Part shown: positions 46,201 to 61,200 of the stretch, one piece after another
Position numbering within the stretch: position 1 is the first letter of the stretch
Layout: every line of letters begins with the position of its first letter
Position numbers and translations under genes: made by a program
Notes under the pieces: model-generated
Told to the model about the DNA's origin: nothing
Seen by the model: only the letters and a program-made list of their open reading frames with translations
Databases searched by the model: none
NCBI RefSeq assembly: GCF_964355755.1
Contig: NC_092679.1
Span: 15,924,932 to 15,988,931 of the forward strand
Direction of reading: 5' to 3'
Length of the DNA stretch: 64,000 bases
Origin: Antedon mediterranea
Lineage: Eukaryota; Echinodermata; Crinoidea; Comatulida; Antedonidae

Positions 46201-49200
46201 AGAGAACTCAAAGGTAGCTTTTCTTGTTGCTTATTATAAATGTTGAAATTTAAATTTTAAATAGTTTTACGAAGTCTGTGTGGAAAGAGAACATTTGGGT
46301 GTGTGGGATTATACTAAAATGGCATACCAAAGTTCTTAGGTCCGAATTTAGCCTACTGTGCTATAAATTAAACGGGGATTATACTCAAACTTAGGATTAA
46401 TACTCATTATAACTTTCTTTGTTGTGTTCCAAAGGTGTCTCCTTAATAAGGGTTACCGAAATATTATGTTCACGTTAGAAAATTTGTGGTTTGTAATTAT
46501 TTATTATTGCTAGGAGAATTTGGTTTCACACTATATTATCTAATTAAAAGAGAAAAAATGCAATAGAGATTAATGATCATTCAATGTTGGTATTAAGGGC
46601 TTTCAGAACAATTATATTATTATCCACGACCTTGCATTCTTTGCTAAGTTTTAAAGCACACACAACAAAAAATGTTTCTATAATCGCAATTCATGCGTAT
46701 TTGTCAAAAATTCCAGTCATGTGACTTAATTAATGACTCACACTCGTAGCGGCGTATTTACCTTTTGTTTTTATAATTTCACGATCCAGCGAACCGTAAT
46801 GGCCTCCACGTTGACACTAAAAGAACTTTTCAACCAAGTTTACAATCATCGATGTTTGTTTTAGTTAACAAGTTGTTTCTGACTTTGAACACTTTCAGAA
46901 TTTTAATTGGTTTCTAATTCGTACAGTTTGTAAAGGTTCATTTAATCTGGGTATTCAATATTGTTAGTTGACTGGTTGGTTCATTAAGTCCTAATTTTAA
47001 TTGATAAGGCCCTAATTAACATTAAGCGTATAGGTATTCCAATCCATACTTGGAACATATCTTATCAGACTGGCATGGTGTCTCTATGCTAAAGCAACTT
47101 ACTACTTACTGTACAGGTAAAGTTACCTAATATTCTGATTTCACCATTTTAGTAGAATCTCATTAACAGGACAACTTTAGGACCAAATATATTTTCCCAT
47201 TAATAGGGATGTTCTCAGAATATGTGTTTCTTCTTAACCTATTTCTTTCCCAATTGACCATTCACTTCTGTCTCTAGCAACTCTTTGCCATGCAATGCCA
47301 CCATGTGTTGTTAGTTCATCCCTCCATCTCATCTGTTGTCTTCCTCTGCCTCGGGTTGTAGGTTCTTGGAGTCCAATTTGTCAGTCTGACTGTCCATCTG
47401 TCATATCTCCTGGCCAGATGTCCTGCCCACCTCCATTTCGTTGATTTTATGCAGCTTATTATGTCCTGAACTCCTGATTTCAATTTTGTATTTGACACTT
47501 TATCTTTCTTTGTGACACCTACTGTATTAGTACTCTTTCCATTGCACTTTCTGTTACTCTCAGCCTTTTTTTGAGAAGCTTAATAATGATCCATGTTTCT
47601 GAACTGTAGATAAGGGTTGGTACTGTATGATGCATATGTGTTTACCACATAGTTTTAAAACAAAGCATTCACACAAAAGTTTTCCCTAAATTTCCAAAGG
47701 AGAAGTTTTACTGTATTTATTTTGTCTATTTCATGCCTACAGTAGCTTACCTGGATATTTCAATTTTGTGATCTTTTGTTATTTCTGTTACATTATTTAA
47801 ATTATGTAATTTATTGCAAATGATTTAATTATTTGTTACTTAAAAATTCTTTTTTTTCTTTAGCTGAATTTGGAGATTACGATCCAGATCGTCACACCTT
47901 GGAATTTTTAAAAGATTATATTCTTTTGCCAAAGGTATGTGAATTTAACTAATTTTTATATCTCTGAATTTAGTGTGGTTTAACATGCCCTTGTTTCTCT
48001 CACAGTGATCCAATTGTTACCAGCATTTTCCTTGTGTTAAAAAAATTAGCATGTAATTATTCTGCACATACTGTAATGACAGTTCATGTTTTGTGTATTT
48101 GAATTTATTAATACCAAAATATAATTTATCAGTACTTTACATAGTAGTATGACCTTATCCATTTTCTGTATCCTAAATTTGGAAAATAAAAATTTAATTT
48201 ATCAGTACATTCGATTACATAGTAGTATTATTTTATCCATTTTCTGTATCCTAAATTTTGAAGTGAATCAACATGTACAATAATTGTACATGTTTGGTGC
48301 TTTAATGCATATCCAAACTTGTCACGGTGATGTTAAAATCTAATGACATATGGTCATTGCTTCAATACAGTTGGAACAGGGTGTACAATTTTGAGACGGT
48401 TTTTTCTGTGAGCAAGTAAAAAAAAGTATTAAAGGGTCTTTCACACCTGTTCCGGCACAGTTTTGGTACGGCGCCGGAAAATCCAATCGAACGTTGATGT
48501 TTCGTTTTCACACAGCTACGCGCATATCGATTGGCTCATAGCCGCTTGGAGCGTCATGAAAAAGAAACATTGATGTTCGATTCGCCGGACCGGAAGCGTG
48601 CCGGAACAGGTGTGAAAGACCCTTAACTGTGTGAATAAATATACCCTATAGGCATTGAAAATTATAATGCAAAAGATAGGACATCATGTTAAGTTCAGCA
48701 CTTCATTTCACCAAGGCAGTGGGTCCCTATTTAAAAATCCTGAATCCGCCACTGCCCTCAAAAACAGGAAATGTCAAGTAAACGGTTGGCATTTAACAAC
48801 CAAGAAACATCCAATTGAAAAATAGATAATCTCTTTATATTTTTTATTTTTTATAACTTCCTTTATTTGTTAATTTGTAGAACATAAAGATTGATACTGT
48901 GGTACAATCAGAACTACTCCAGGAAGTGATCAACACATACAAGCATCATATAGGTCTGTCACCCGACATGGCGGAGATAGCCTATATATCTGAGGCATCT
49001 CAACTGGATGGATATGGTCAAGAATCATACCCTGCTAAGGTACAGTGTTTCATTTAAGTATCATCCTCAGGTATAAGCCCATTCTTGAGTGTAAGCCTAA
49101 CCTTGACTGCAAGCCTAACCTTGACTGCTGTATAAACCAAGCTTTGGGATAGGCTCATAAGCCTTGAGCATAATACTGTACAGTATATATATACTACTCC

Positions 49201-52200
49201 AAATTTTGCGTAATCTTTATGATAAATGAAAATGTATTGTAGGTAAAGTATTTGTACCCAGTATGTTTAGAAATACAGGTTAAACCCACCTCGTAAACCT
49301 ACTGTATGAGTTGTTGGATGTGAGAAAGGATGAGCAAGGAGGTTTGGCTTACAGTAGACCAAAGTCAATATCACTGATATTTATAATTTTGCCAAGGTGC
49401 AGCATAGCCATACAAAACTACTTTTCTAGACTCAAACAATTATAAAAGGATGTTAAGGTCCTGAGTGAGTAAGGATGCCTTCTTTATGATTGAAGATCTG
49501 AGAGATACGGCAAACTGGAGCCCTGTCTACATTATCAAACTAGTTTGACAAAAGAAGTGTGATGTGATAGTGATGTGACATCATCATGTCCATATATGGG
49601 CACATCACATTTTTTGTCATATAAAGTTTGATAGTGTAGACAGAGCTTAATGACCATTTTGGTATCAATGGGTCAATCTTATCAGTTCCAAGTTTGCAAG
49701 GAGGAGGAAAACTGTGTACCAATAGACTTTACTTTCCACAACTGCTGATCATGATCAGAATTTGTGGAAGAATATTATATGCTACAACTGTACTCATTCC
49801 GAAAGCTTAAAGTTTTAGTCACTGACTTTTCTTTCTCCGACCTACTGTGTTATTGTTCCTACAGTTATTTCAATGCTTATTACTTGTTTGTGGTGATATG
49901 CTTCAATGAGCACATATTTAAAGCATTTTATGGCAAAAGTCCAAGCAAGATCAAAATTAAATACCCTTCAGATTGATTATTAAATGTCAATTAGATTAGT
50001 GAACTCTCCCTAAACTCAATACACTTGTTCTTGCCCAAAATGTATGGTTGTCCAAAATTATGGTTTCATGAATATATTTTAATTTTGTTCATGAATTTTA
50101 AACCATATTCTTTCTCACTTTTATTTACCTACAAATATAAAGTATAAACATTGTAACATGAATAAAACAAAATATATCAAGGGAAAGGAATATATCAAAG
50201 AAGTTCAGTCCCTAAACATTGGAAAAAAAAGTTATATAAATACCGTATATTTCGGTGTATAAGTCGCACCTGTGTATAAGACGCACCCCCTAACTGAGAG
50301 TAAAATATCGGTATTTTTTATATTGGGGTCATTCCATGTCAAATCACCCAAAAAAAAACAAAATTTACACCTCACCATCTCAGATTTTGATCAAATTTGA
50401 AATATATGGTAATCACTATGAAAAATTCCAAAATTTCAAATTTTATTCAAATCGGACAAACCGTTAAAATGTTACGGGCAATTTAAAATGGCCGAAAATC
50501 GTTAAAAAGAGCAAAATATCGCGAGACCGTCGATTTTAAAACGTGAATATTTTCAAAACTACTAGTCCGATTTTAATGAAACAAGTAAAAAATTAATGGC
50601 CATTTAAGGAGGATTCCAAATCTTTAATTAGAATTAACTCTTATAAATTTCCCTTAAAATGTTCTATTGACCTATAATTTGACCTTTGTCATGACCCTGT
50701 GGAACAAAAATTATAATGTTAAAATATTAATTTTTATATTTTCACACTTCTTGCCTGTAAAATGTTAGATAAAGCTAAGATGTCTTTTGTACCAGTTCTA
50801 TTTTATAGGCTTTCAAAATTGCACATCAAACAAATTCTATGTGAAAAACAGTGTTTAACATGTTTAATCAGTTATATTTTACATTGCCTCTATAAATGTT
50901 TTATTGAAAGATATCATTCCTGTTGAAAGTAGTCAATATTGCATCTTCTTCTTGTTTTGATATACTGTAAATTCCTACTTGATGATGATGTTAGTGATGG
51001 TGCATCAATAAGACATAGGTCACTTGATTCTTCAATCCATCAGCTTTATCTGGCCAATGGACATTTTTTGAAGGACCAGGAGGATGCATAAATGATTTAA
51101 AGTACTGTTTAGTCACCAAATTCAGCTGACATGACATCCAGCACCATCCCAATCCACCACACACCATCATACAAAGACTCCACAAAATGATTTTGAGAAA
51201 TTGCATATTGTGGAACTTCTCATGCAAATGTAGTAGATGTTGATGGGCAGCTTGTTACGTTTACTTTCCTTGGTTCATCTTTTTGTGCACTTGTATACCA
51301 TAAGAGAACCATCTTGTTGCGGTACAAATCTGTGCAGTTGAAGGGTGCCTTTGATGGTTTTGGCTTCAGAAAATCGAGATTTCAGTCGAGCTACAAATTC
51401 TTTAATTTCTTCGGATGAAATTTCAATTTATTCCACATTTATTTAGTCATCAATTACAACATAATTGCAATACAACTGATAACAAGGATCCTTCATAAAA
51501 AAGCTGTAGCTTTGTTTTTTTGTAGGACCCTTAGAACAATATAAGTAAATAGAACTAAATAGGTAAAACAGTCATTTCCCATAAAATGAAAATGAAAACA
51601 TGAAAAAAAATGATATCAGGAATGTTTTCAACACAGAAATTAAACATGTCTATTGATGTTAGTAGTTGATTATGATATGGACGTTTTAGACTCTTTTTGG
51701 TTACTAGTCGTTGTACTGTCCCCAAATTCCATCGCATGCACTTTTCCCATGTGATGTGGCGAAAAAGTTCCACTCGGCATTTAAATCAAAATCATGTTTG
51801 TGATTGCATAGATTGATAAAATTGGACTTATTTTTATATTGACCTGCGCATCCATCGGTAAAGTAGTGAACCTTCTTTATTTCGTAAAATTTACCCTTCA
51901 AATGATTTAGAACAACTTTTTGGAAAGTCCACACTGTTGTTGTTGAGTGTATTGCAATTAGATAAATTTCCATCCACCTCACATCTGTATGCTACAAATG
52001 GATGCAGTGTTGCCTGTTTGTTTTTCCAGTGAAAGCTTTTTATTTCATCTTGGATGACAAAAGCGTAATTTTCAGCAAAATCATCTTGGAGTACTATCTC
52101 CTGCAAAGGATAAATGACCCTTGAGCTTCAGCAACAGTAACTGGTGCCTTGTTAGCTTCATTTGGTCAGCTAGCTCATCACCGCATTCTTCAATAGTTTT

Positions 52201-55200
52201 TTAACTGTTATTAATGTTGTGCGGTCTGTTGTTACCCATTGCTTGTTGTATCAGTATTCTACTTCATCAATCCTCCTGGTATATAATTAACACATAGATT
52301 GATACAAAACACAAACCCAGACAACATGATATAACTATATCTTCTAAATGAGGTAAAAGACATCTTAGCATTTTACATATGTTATAAACACTACTTTATA
52401 GTTTAAAAAAAAAATAATGACATTAAAAAAATATACGGTCCACAAGGTCAAACCAGGGGTCATTTTATATATCAAAAGGTCAAATATATTTTAAGACATT
52501 CTACTACAATTCTGATAACAAATTTGGAATATTTGGGGCATTTCCTTTCCCATACTGTTTATTTTTTTTTAATTGGACTTGTAGTTCTTGTTTTATTGTC
52601 TTTTGAAAATTGGCGGCCGCACCCATTTTTACGGTTTTTTGCGTTTTTTTCACAATTTGTCCAGCCCGTAACTTTTAATCCGTTTTTCTGAATTACGTAA
52701 AATTTTATATTTAAGCTTTTTTTAGGCTAATAACCACCTGTACCAATTTTCATTAAAATCCGAGTCAGTAGGGTGTTTACCATTGGGTGATCTGACATCA
52801 TTGTTGATGTATAAGACGCACCTTATATTTCATCAAAACAATGGTTTTTTTAAATTGTAATCAATATTATTGTAATAATATATTTTGTTATATCTACAAC
52901 GGCGTCCTTTATTTAGGTTTTTTCTTACCTCAAATTTGCGTGTCAAAAGTGCGACTTATACACCGAAATATACGGTAAATTATTCAATTAAATTTAGACC
53001 GGCAATTCTGTTTATAGTTTATTGAGGGGTTAGGTTTATTTTTTAGAGGTTAGGGTGATTGTATAGGGGTTAGGTTGACTGTGTTATAGTATGTATACCA
53101 TTTTGGCTTTTTCAATCGTGCGGCTGAATTTGTTTGCAGCGATGTAACTATATTTGTTGACTGTATTGTGCATGCTGTGCGTGCAATAATGTAAAGTGAG
53201 TTACTAAACACCATGCATATGTCCTTATTTGCCCAAATACAGTAAACAATAATAAGAATAAGACACATACAGTAATAATAAAGTATTGTATTATAGTGTT
53301 TAATAAGTTTATTCGACAGTCAATGACCTGCAGTAGGTTACATTAAATAATTGATTATTTTCTGAATTCCCTAAATTATACGTTTTATTACACATTTAAG
53401 TTAATAAAGAGAGAATTTGAAGTGTCGATTGGTATTTATGTTTTTTGGTACAGTATTTTGACAAGAACTCCGCCCACTAGTACTAGACATATTTTATGGC
53501 CTAGTAATGCTATAATGAAGTGATTCTACCAACCACTAAACATATTTCATTGGCCAGTAATGCTATGTAATTTCTTTGGTACAGTAGGCTGTTCAGGGCC
53601 ATTCAATCCACCATTGTTCGCGAAACATCAGCAGATATTTTATTTTCAACAAATATGTTTTCATTTTTTATCTTGGATTCATAAAGTAACAACGGGGTAA
53701 CGATTAAAAATATTTCTTAAATTTACTTTGTTAATGGTTCTTATGTATTTGTATGATGCCTAAAACAATTAATTATTTTTTTTAATGATTTTTTATTTAT
53801 TTTATCACTAATTAGGATGAACACGGCCATGATTTACTTTTAGGAGCCTCTTTCATTGGAATTTTTGTCAAGCATTTGAACGGACAGCCAACAGTATATT
53901 TTAAGTAAGTAATAACTTATTGTTTTTTTGTGCGAATGAAGGGACATTGGCAGTAGCAAAGCATTAAGGAGGCCCTTCAAAGCTGGGTATTTGCATTGGG
54001 GCTCCTCATGCTCTGAGCCCCTGAAGCTCTGGGGCCCTGGGTTAGCCAGTGAGCACTCAGAGATACTACAACACCACTGGACATTGAGACCTGCTTCTTC
54101 ACTTAATTACTTGACACAGTATTGCCGAATTCTAGAACCAGATGGCAACCAACACAATGTGCACAGGTCCTAGGTCATTTGCAAAGCGAAACTCGCTCAT
54201 GTGTGAATTTAAAAACTAGTGTAAAAATACAGGGAAGAAAGGAATTACATTGCCACTCTAGCCATAATGCTGAGAATTAAGGGACCATGTAAAACTCATT
54301 CTACTGAAGATACTGCAGTAATTATATTTTGTTTAATATTAAATCTGTTTATTCAATTGTTTAGCCATTTTGGATGGTACTCATACACACTGTTTGTGTT
54401 AGTTCCTTCCTATATTTAAGCTTCAACAAAACAAACCAAAAACATACTTTATTGCATAAAAACATGTAATTACTGCAGTAAATGCAATAGAGTAATTTTG
54501 ACATGATCCCTAAATATCAGTAATTCTGTATCTTGCTTTATTATTAGTTGAGTATTGTTTGTTTTGATAATATATGATAATATAAATATGAAAACATTTA
54601 GGAAAGTGAAAATATTAACTCTAGGGTAGCCTCACTTACAGTAAACCAGGAAAGCTCAAACTAGGGCCTTGTATTGTTGGTTGCTAAGCAACTACAATGT
54701 TATTTGGCAAGAGGGAAATTTTGAAGCTTTTTATATAAACTCTTTGGTATGGAAAATGTTACCGTATTTATTATAATGTTATAAAATACCTGTGGTTTAA
54801 GCTAAGAATACAATAATCCATGCTTTTTTCAAAAGGATTTTTGTAATTCTATAGGTGTTGATATCACAATAAAATTGATTATAGGTTAGCAGTTCAACAG
54901 TGAAAAAAATTAAATATTACACATGCCATTTGAATTAATCTAATGATTTTCTGAACTTGCGGTTTTCTCTTTTCTATCGGAGTTAAATTGCGTCAGAGCT
55001 TTCACATCTCCTGGAATCAGTCTGATGCCCGGGGTAAATATTGTGAGCGTGTGTTCAGCATGGTGTCATATCGAGCACGACTTTGGTTATCCAGTGGCAC
55101 ATAGATCATTCATGCTCACTGTTGATTGGTCAAAAGAAAACTAAGACCTTTGATATCTTAGTTTTCTAGGATCTAGAAAACTAAGACCTAAGATATCCCA

Positions 55201-58200
55201 TACACTATTGTGTAAGAATTATATTTTTACTATTAGTAATTGTTAAATGTAAGTAGACAAAGCGTTTTGTTTCAAATTTAAATGATTTAATAACAATTTA
55301 TCAAATTGTAAGTCATTTATTAAATTTGAATTCTTAATATCAAAGGTACTGTACCATAGCTCCTGATAAGTATAAATACATTTTCGTAAGTTTTCTGAAC
55401 ATATTTGTGACTGTGCCAATAACAGTATTTACTTAATATCTATTCTGGTGATTTCAAGAATCAAATTTTTGATTTGTCAATTTGAATACAATGTCACTAG
55501 TCAGATGTAGAATTGACTAATAATTTGATGACAAGGCAAATACCATTGTAATACAATTGTTTGCTGTATCAATATTATTTATTACCAAATTTGTACAAGG
55601 GTATTTTTTTCATTTCCCCATACCATCACAAATATGACTGGTGTGCATCATTATCATGTGATTTTGTAATGCAGGAAAACTGTATGTTTAAAAAGTTGAA
55701 GAAAAATAAATTTAATCTTAGGAAAATTACTGAAAAAATGACAATGCTGTGGGTATATCATTTTCCCATACCATCAGATATGACCGGTGTACATCATTAT
55801 CATGTGATTCCTTCTGTAGTGCAGGGACAATGTATGTTATTGAATAAATCCTAGCAAAATTACTGAAAAAAAATACAATGCAGTGAGTATCATTTTTCCA
55901 TACCATCAGATATGACAGGTGTACATCATTATCATGTGATTCTGTAGTGCAGGGACAATGTATGTTATTGAATAAATCCTAGCAAAATTACTGAAAAAAA
56001 TACAATGCTGTTGGTATCAGTTGCTGAATGTCAATGGAGCAATTTAAATCAAAGCAAAAAGCTAAATAAAAATGATGAAGTAAAACAGCCAAACAAATTT
56101 GCAGAGCTTTCGGGCAACACTACAGTAGCCCTTCATCAGTGCAAGTGACAGTACTTTGTTGTATAGCATTACCTTCTGATCAAGAACACTTATACACTTT
56201 GCATAAATAAATTTGTACAACTTGTAACAACTTGGAAGTAAAGCGTGGTCAGTTTAATACCAGGGCAATACACGTGCATGCAGTAAGAACTCAGAACGCA
56301 TCTCATCAGCACTAGATTCTCGGAAGATTTTCCACACTATGCACACCTGGTTACAACTTAGTTACAAGTTATTACATTTTGCAAATGTAAAAAGGGTGTT
56401 AGTGTTGGTTTCGTCATTCAATTTTTGAAAATTATAATATTACACATAAATTAAGAATCTCCTTCCACGGACAAAGACACTTAAATAAAACTGTTCTCCA
56501 GGTGATCGTTAAAAGAAACATTTGAATTCAAGAAATAAATTATGTACTGTACAATAAAATTATTAATAATTTTTCTATACAAATGTACGTCCCAGCTCTA
56601 ACCAAACTCAATTTTGCTTAATTTTGGTAATCTGACAAAAACTGGTGTTTCTACAGTACGTTAAAAAGAGAAAATAAAAAAATTTGTTTAGTTTTTAGTT
56701 TAATATAATTATTTACTTCATTCAACAGAAAAAAGCCCGAACATAATATATATAATGATTTCATTTAATACACCTTTTGATCTTACTTCATTCACACAAG
56801 CAGATTAATAATACTATAGAGATACCATAACATTTACAAATGTAACACCATAAATTGGAACATTTGAATTATTCTTAAATTTTTTGCTCATTTAAACTAC
56901 AATACAGTATATAATTATATATCCATCATTTGATTCTAATTTATTAAATCGTGAAAATGTTGCTGACAACTTTTTTTGAACAAACTATTTATTTATTAAG
57001 CTATTCCAAACATCCAAGTGTATTCACCCTAAAAAATCTTTGCAAAATAAAAAGCATTGTTCAACATACGAATTCAATATAGCATGGATGGGCTTCAATG
57101 CGTCTGTAGACTGTGGGTTCAATTGAGCCTGTCATCCATGATAAGCTAAGGCATTTCACCTAGGCTAGGCATAAACAAGATACTAATTGTTGTAAAGGAT
57201 TGTAAAAATTATGTAGGCTGGGCCATATGAGTTTTTCGGTTCATGCACTTTTAGTAGTATAGATACAGAAGTGATTTCTTGATATGGAAGTGTCAACATT
57301 TTATTGGTAATGGAAAAGGATCCCATAGTCTTCTCAATTAATGCCAAATTCTTTTTCATACGCCACAAAACATAGCCATATAATTGTCACATGTTTAAAG
57401 CCTCTCTCGAATAAGGACTTATAACTACAAGTCCAGTCATCTGGCTCTAGTCTTATGCTCTTTAAAAGAACCCAGTCCATCTCTCAGTAGAGTAGGGGAT
57501 CACCCCGGTGTACTTGTCCGTCTCAGTTATCGTTGGACAGATTTGGTGGCAGCTGTACGACAAGAAGGGATTCTTAGGGGAGAAGAATGTTGTTGGATGT
57601 GTCGTCAGTATGTGCAATTCACCCAGTAGGCAAGGCACCTCCCAACATTTACATTTAAAGTATGTGTCCTGTTGTTGTTGAATCATTGTTGTCTGAAAGG
57701 ACACTTTAAGTCATAATCATCTGAATAGAGTAAAAACATTAGTGAAAACATAGCATTATCAGAAAATACAAAATATCATTCTCATCATCATTGCAAGTCA
57801 AAGTGCATAATGACTCATCCAACATTTAAAATTTATTTCCTACCATTGTAGATACATTTATTATTGATGGGTTTAGTTTTGTTTCAGGATCTTGTCAGAT
57901 AATTTATATACCAGACATTTGGACTGCCACTGTATAATGTTTACATTATGTTTTGGAAAACATTTCTATCAACAGTGTCATAGACATTTCATGATTGATT
58001 AAACATCTAAAAATCTGCAGAAAGCATTTCATAATACTGTAAAAAAAAGTGTAGCGTATTAACAGTGCATGGCTTATGAACTAATTTTGAAGTAAAAGCT
58101 ATATTTACACGCTCTTTTCTCTTTAGGAGTTAAAATGGATATGAAACAATGTCAAAATATCAACAAATGTAATTGTGTTTGAATCCTTTTGATGCAAAAT

Positions 58201-61200
58201 ATAGGTTGAATATTTTGATATCAGAATTTTTACCTTTTATACAATCAGAATTTTTAACTTTTAAGTTTTATACAATCAAAATGTTCAGATAGCAATTGCA
58301 TTAACACTTTTGTTAACCTTTTTTTATTGCATATTTTTCTATGTATTTTTCTAAATTTGTTAATGTCGGTTTTATTGTCCTAGTTGACAGAGGCTGGTCA
58401 AGCACATCACAAGATGACAGTCTTATTACTTTTTCTTTTCTGCTACTCCCCTGTTATACTTTATATTTTTTGTTTTGTAGAAAGATTGAAAATGAAATGA
58501 AAATGATATCTTTGATAAATAAAATAAATGAAATTTCAGTTTAAAACCATGGGAAAATCACCAATGACTTTTCCATTCTTTCATTCTATACAAACGTATG
58601 CGTAATCGATTAATTTAAAAGACCACTTTTGTAGCTGTTTCGTAATTGGTCAACTACAACCAATGAGCTTCATGAAATCGTACATAGAACGAACGTAAAC
58701 AACACACATGTCTGTACTTCCGACCGGGGGTGTAGTTAAAACAGCGATTCTAAACGCAACACAAAATAAAGTTCTGTCTACACTATCAAACTTTATGTGA
58801 CAACAAATTGTGATGTGCCCCCCATGGACATGATGATGCCATATCACTACCATAATTGGGAATATCACTACCATATTTGGGCACATCTCATTTGTTTGAT
58901 AGTGTAGACAGAGCTTATGTCTATTTTGTGGTTTATCAGGTTGCATACTTTTTCTCCTGTATTTTCAGATGGAACGATATTGTAAATGTGACTCATTCTA
59001 AGAGGTTATTTGGTATCGAAAAGGCTCACAGTGAACAGACCATCTACTTCCACATGGAGGATGCAGAGAATGCCAAGTACGTCTGGAGGATGTGCAATAC
59101 GCAACATCAGTTTTATAGAATCAACCTGGAGAATATGAGGTAAGGGAAATTATCTTCCGCAGTTTTAACTACAATTATTTATTTGATTTGACAGGTAAGT
59201 CTTACATTACAGCCTATTTGGAGGAATTACACACAGATACTGGCGGTATTTACAGCAGTAACTAGCCTGAATTCTACAGTCACTGCATTAACTTACTTGC
59301 TAGTCTACTTGGCTAATTTTTACATCATGAAAATTGACATTTAACAGTAGGTCAATACAATAGCCAGTGGTGTCAAACTTAATCAACTACTGTGCCATGG
59401 CACGGACCTATGCTACACTATCAAACTAGTTTGACAAAAATGTGTGATGTGCCCAAATAATGGTGGTGATATGCCCAAATATGGTAGAGATATGCCCAAA
59501 TATGGTAGCGATGACATCATTATCCCATGGCCCATTTGTTGCAGTTTCCTCTACCTTTAACCATCTTTGCTCAGTACATTTTAAAATATTTTGAATTGTA
59601 GCCATACGTATACAGTAGGCCAATTATTATGATTCTATCCTAATTAGCCTCTTCTCCTTGAGACAAGTGAACAACTGAAGTATTAATATTAGCAATGAGA
59701 TAAGTGTTGGACAAAGGTTAAATGGGTCTATACAGTGTAATACACAGTTGAGCAGCTACAGTAATTAAAGGTGGGAACATATCCTTTAAGATGATGTCAA
59801 TCAAATTAGCTCCTACTTAGGATTACCATCAACACCTACATGTTCCAGGTTAGAGGTTAGAAGAAATTGCAATAGTTTCCATGGATTGTCTACCTATCTT
59901 TCGTTAAAGCAGAGGTTTTGTTAATAGCAAAGCCGATTCTCGGTACTGTATCAGTATAATTTGTACAGTATCATCATAGGCAAATTCTGTGATACATGGG
60001 AAATCGGTGTCAGAGGTCATAAACCTAACCTTAACAAAGGCCCAACATGAATTTGCCTATGATAACGAGCTGTGATACTATATGTGAAGATAAACTACAT
60101 AAAATCATGTGAATAGCAGGTAAAATCAATTAACTACTGTAATTATTCGCAGTGGCAGTGGCAGGACTTTCTTGGCGAAAGGATGGGGGGGGGGTCGTAG
60201 TCCCCGACGGGAAGAGGTGGATTTGACGATATTAGACATTTAAGTGTATAAAGTAGTTAGTGATCCACCCCGACAGTGGCAAACTCTACCCGAGTAGATG
60301 GGCCTCCTGGTCCTGGGCCCTTTTTCTTGAATAAGGACTTAAAACTTGAGGTCTGGTGTACACATTTGTGTTGCTATTGCTTACCATACAAAGATAACCA
60401 ATGCGTTATTGTGGTACTGTACTACTACAGTAGTAATGACTATAATTTTTATGTGTTTAAATTTTAAATGTAAATATGTATAATTATGTTTGTATGATGT
60501 AGTATGTTTAAGCGGATATTAGCCCTTGATAGCATTTGCAGCAATAAAGAAATTGAATTGAATTACTGTATAAAGCACAATAATTCAAATTTATTGTGAT
60601 TGATAGTTTTATGAAGTATGGAATATTAAGACTCTTGTATCAACAGGCTACAAGTACAAAGTCTGCTTCTCCATAGAAATGTAAGCATCATAATTAAGAT
60701 GGATTGAATGATTAATTTGAACGAACAAGTCTAACACATTCTATACATTCCTACTGCCCTATCTTTCACAATCAATTTACTGCAACATGCCTCACAAATT
60801 AAATAAATTTATACTTTCTCTTTTCTGCGGTTTGACCTAGATTTTTCAAACTAATATTTCAGTAAAAAATTAAACTTTGATACTTATTTCATTGTTAGGA
60901 AATGCTGCTTAAAATATTTCACCTTTACTGTGATATAGATGAGTTCAATAAAAAATTATGTTACTAAAATTTGATGTATTAGGTCAAAATATTAAACTTA
61001 ACAAATACTTAAACTCGCCTCATTCAGCCTCTTCACAAAAATGTATTATTTATTCCCCATCTTGATACTTTAATCCAATAAGCCCATTAACAATTTAAAT
61101 TTTTGTAATTTTGTCCCCAGACTCAAATATTTTGCGATTTGCAACCTCAAAATTTGTTATGTGTTCATTCATGTTGATTTATAGTTTACTGTTCAAACAT

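Larger units (their letters stand above)
50242..52976. mobile_element. Outer DNA transposon, interrupted by another element
   Basis: Terminal inverted repeats ACCGTATATTTCGGTGTATA then AGTCGCAC, and the inverse GTGCGACTTATACACCGAAA then TATACGGT. A second shared word, GTATAAGACGCACC, lies inside both ends. The flanks carry AAAT (50238-50241 and 52977-52980), a possible 4-bp duplication. What remains of it is 50242-50324 and about 52804-52976; the middle is a different transposon. Confidence 0.8.
49040..53815 (+). other. Intron 5
   Basis: Contains a MITE (49517-49648) and the nested transposon pair (50242-52976). The rest is AT-rich and empty of recognisable features. Confidence 0.7.
53905..58968 (+). 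other. Intron 6
   Basis: Contains dispersed repeat fragments (53940-54065, 54998-55142), a small palindromic patch at 55140-55200, a tandem repeat (55607-56015), a SINE body (57401-57560) and a MITE (58769-58916). Near 56091 the sequence GCAGAGCTTTCGGGCAACAC resembles a common MITE/SINE end, without a clear boundary. No nested gene was seen. Confidence 0.65.
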
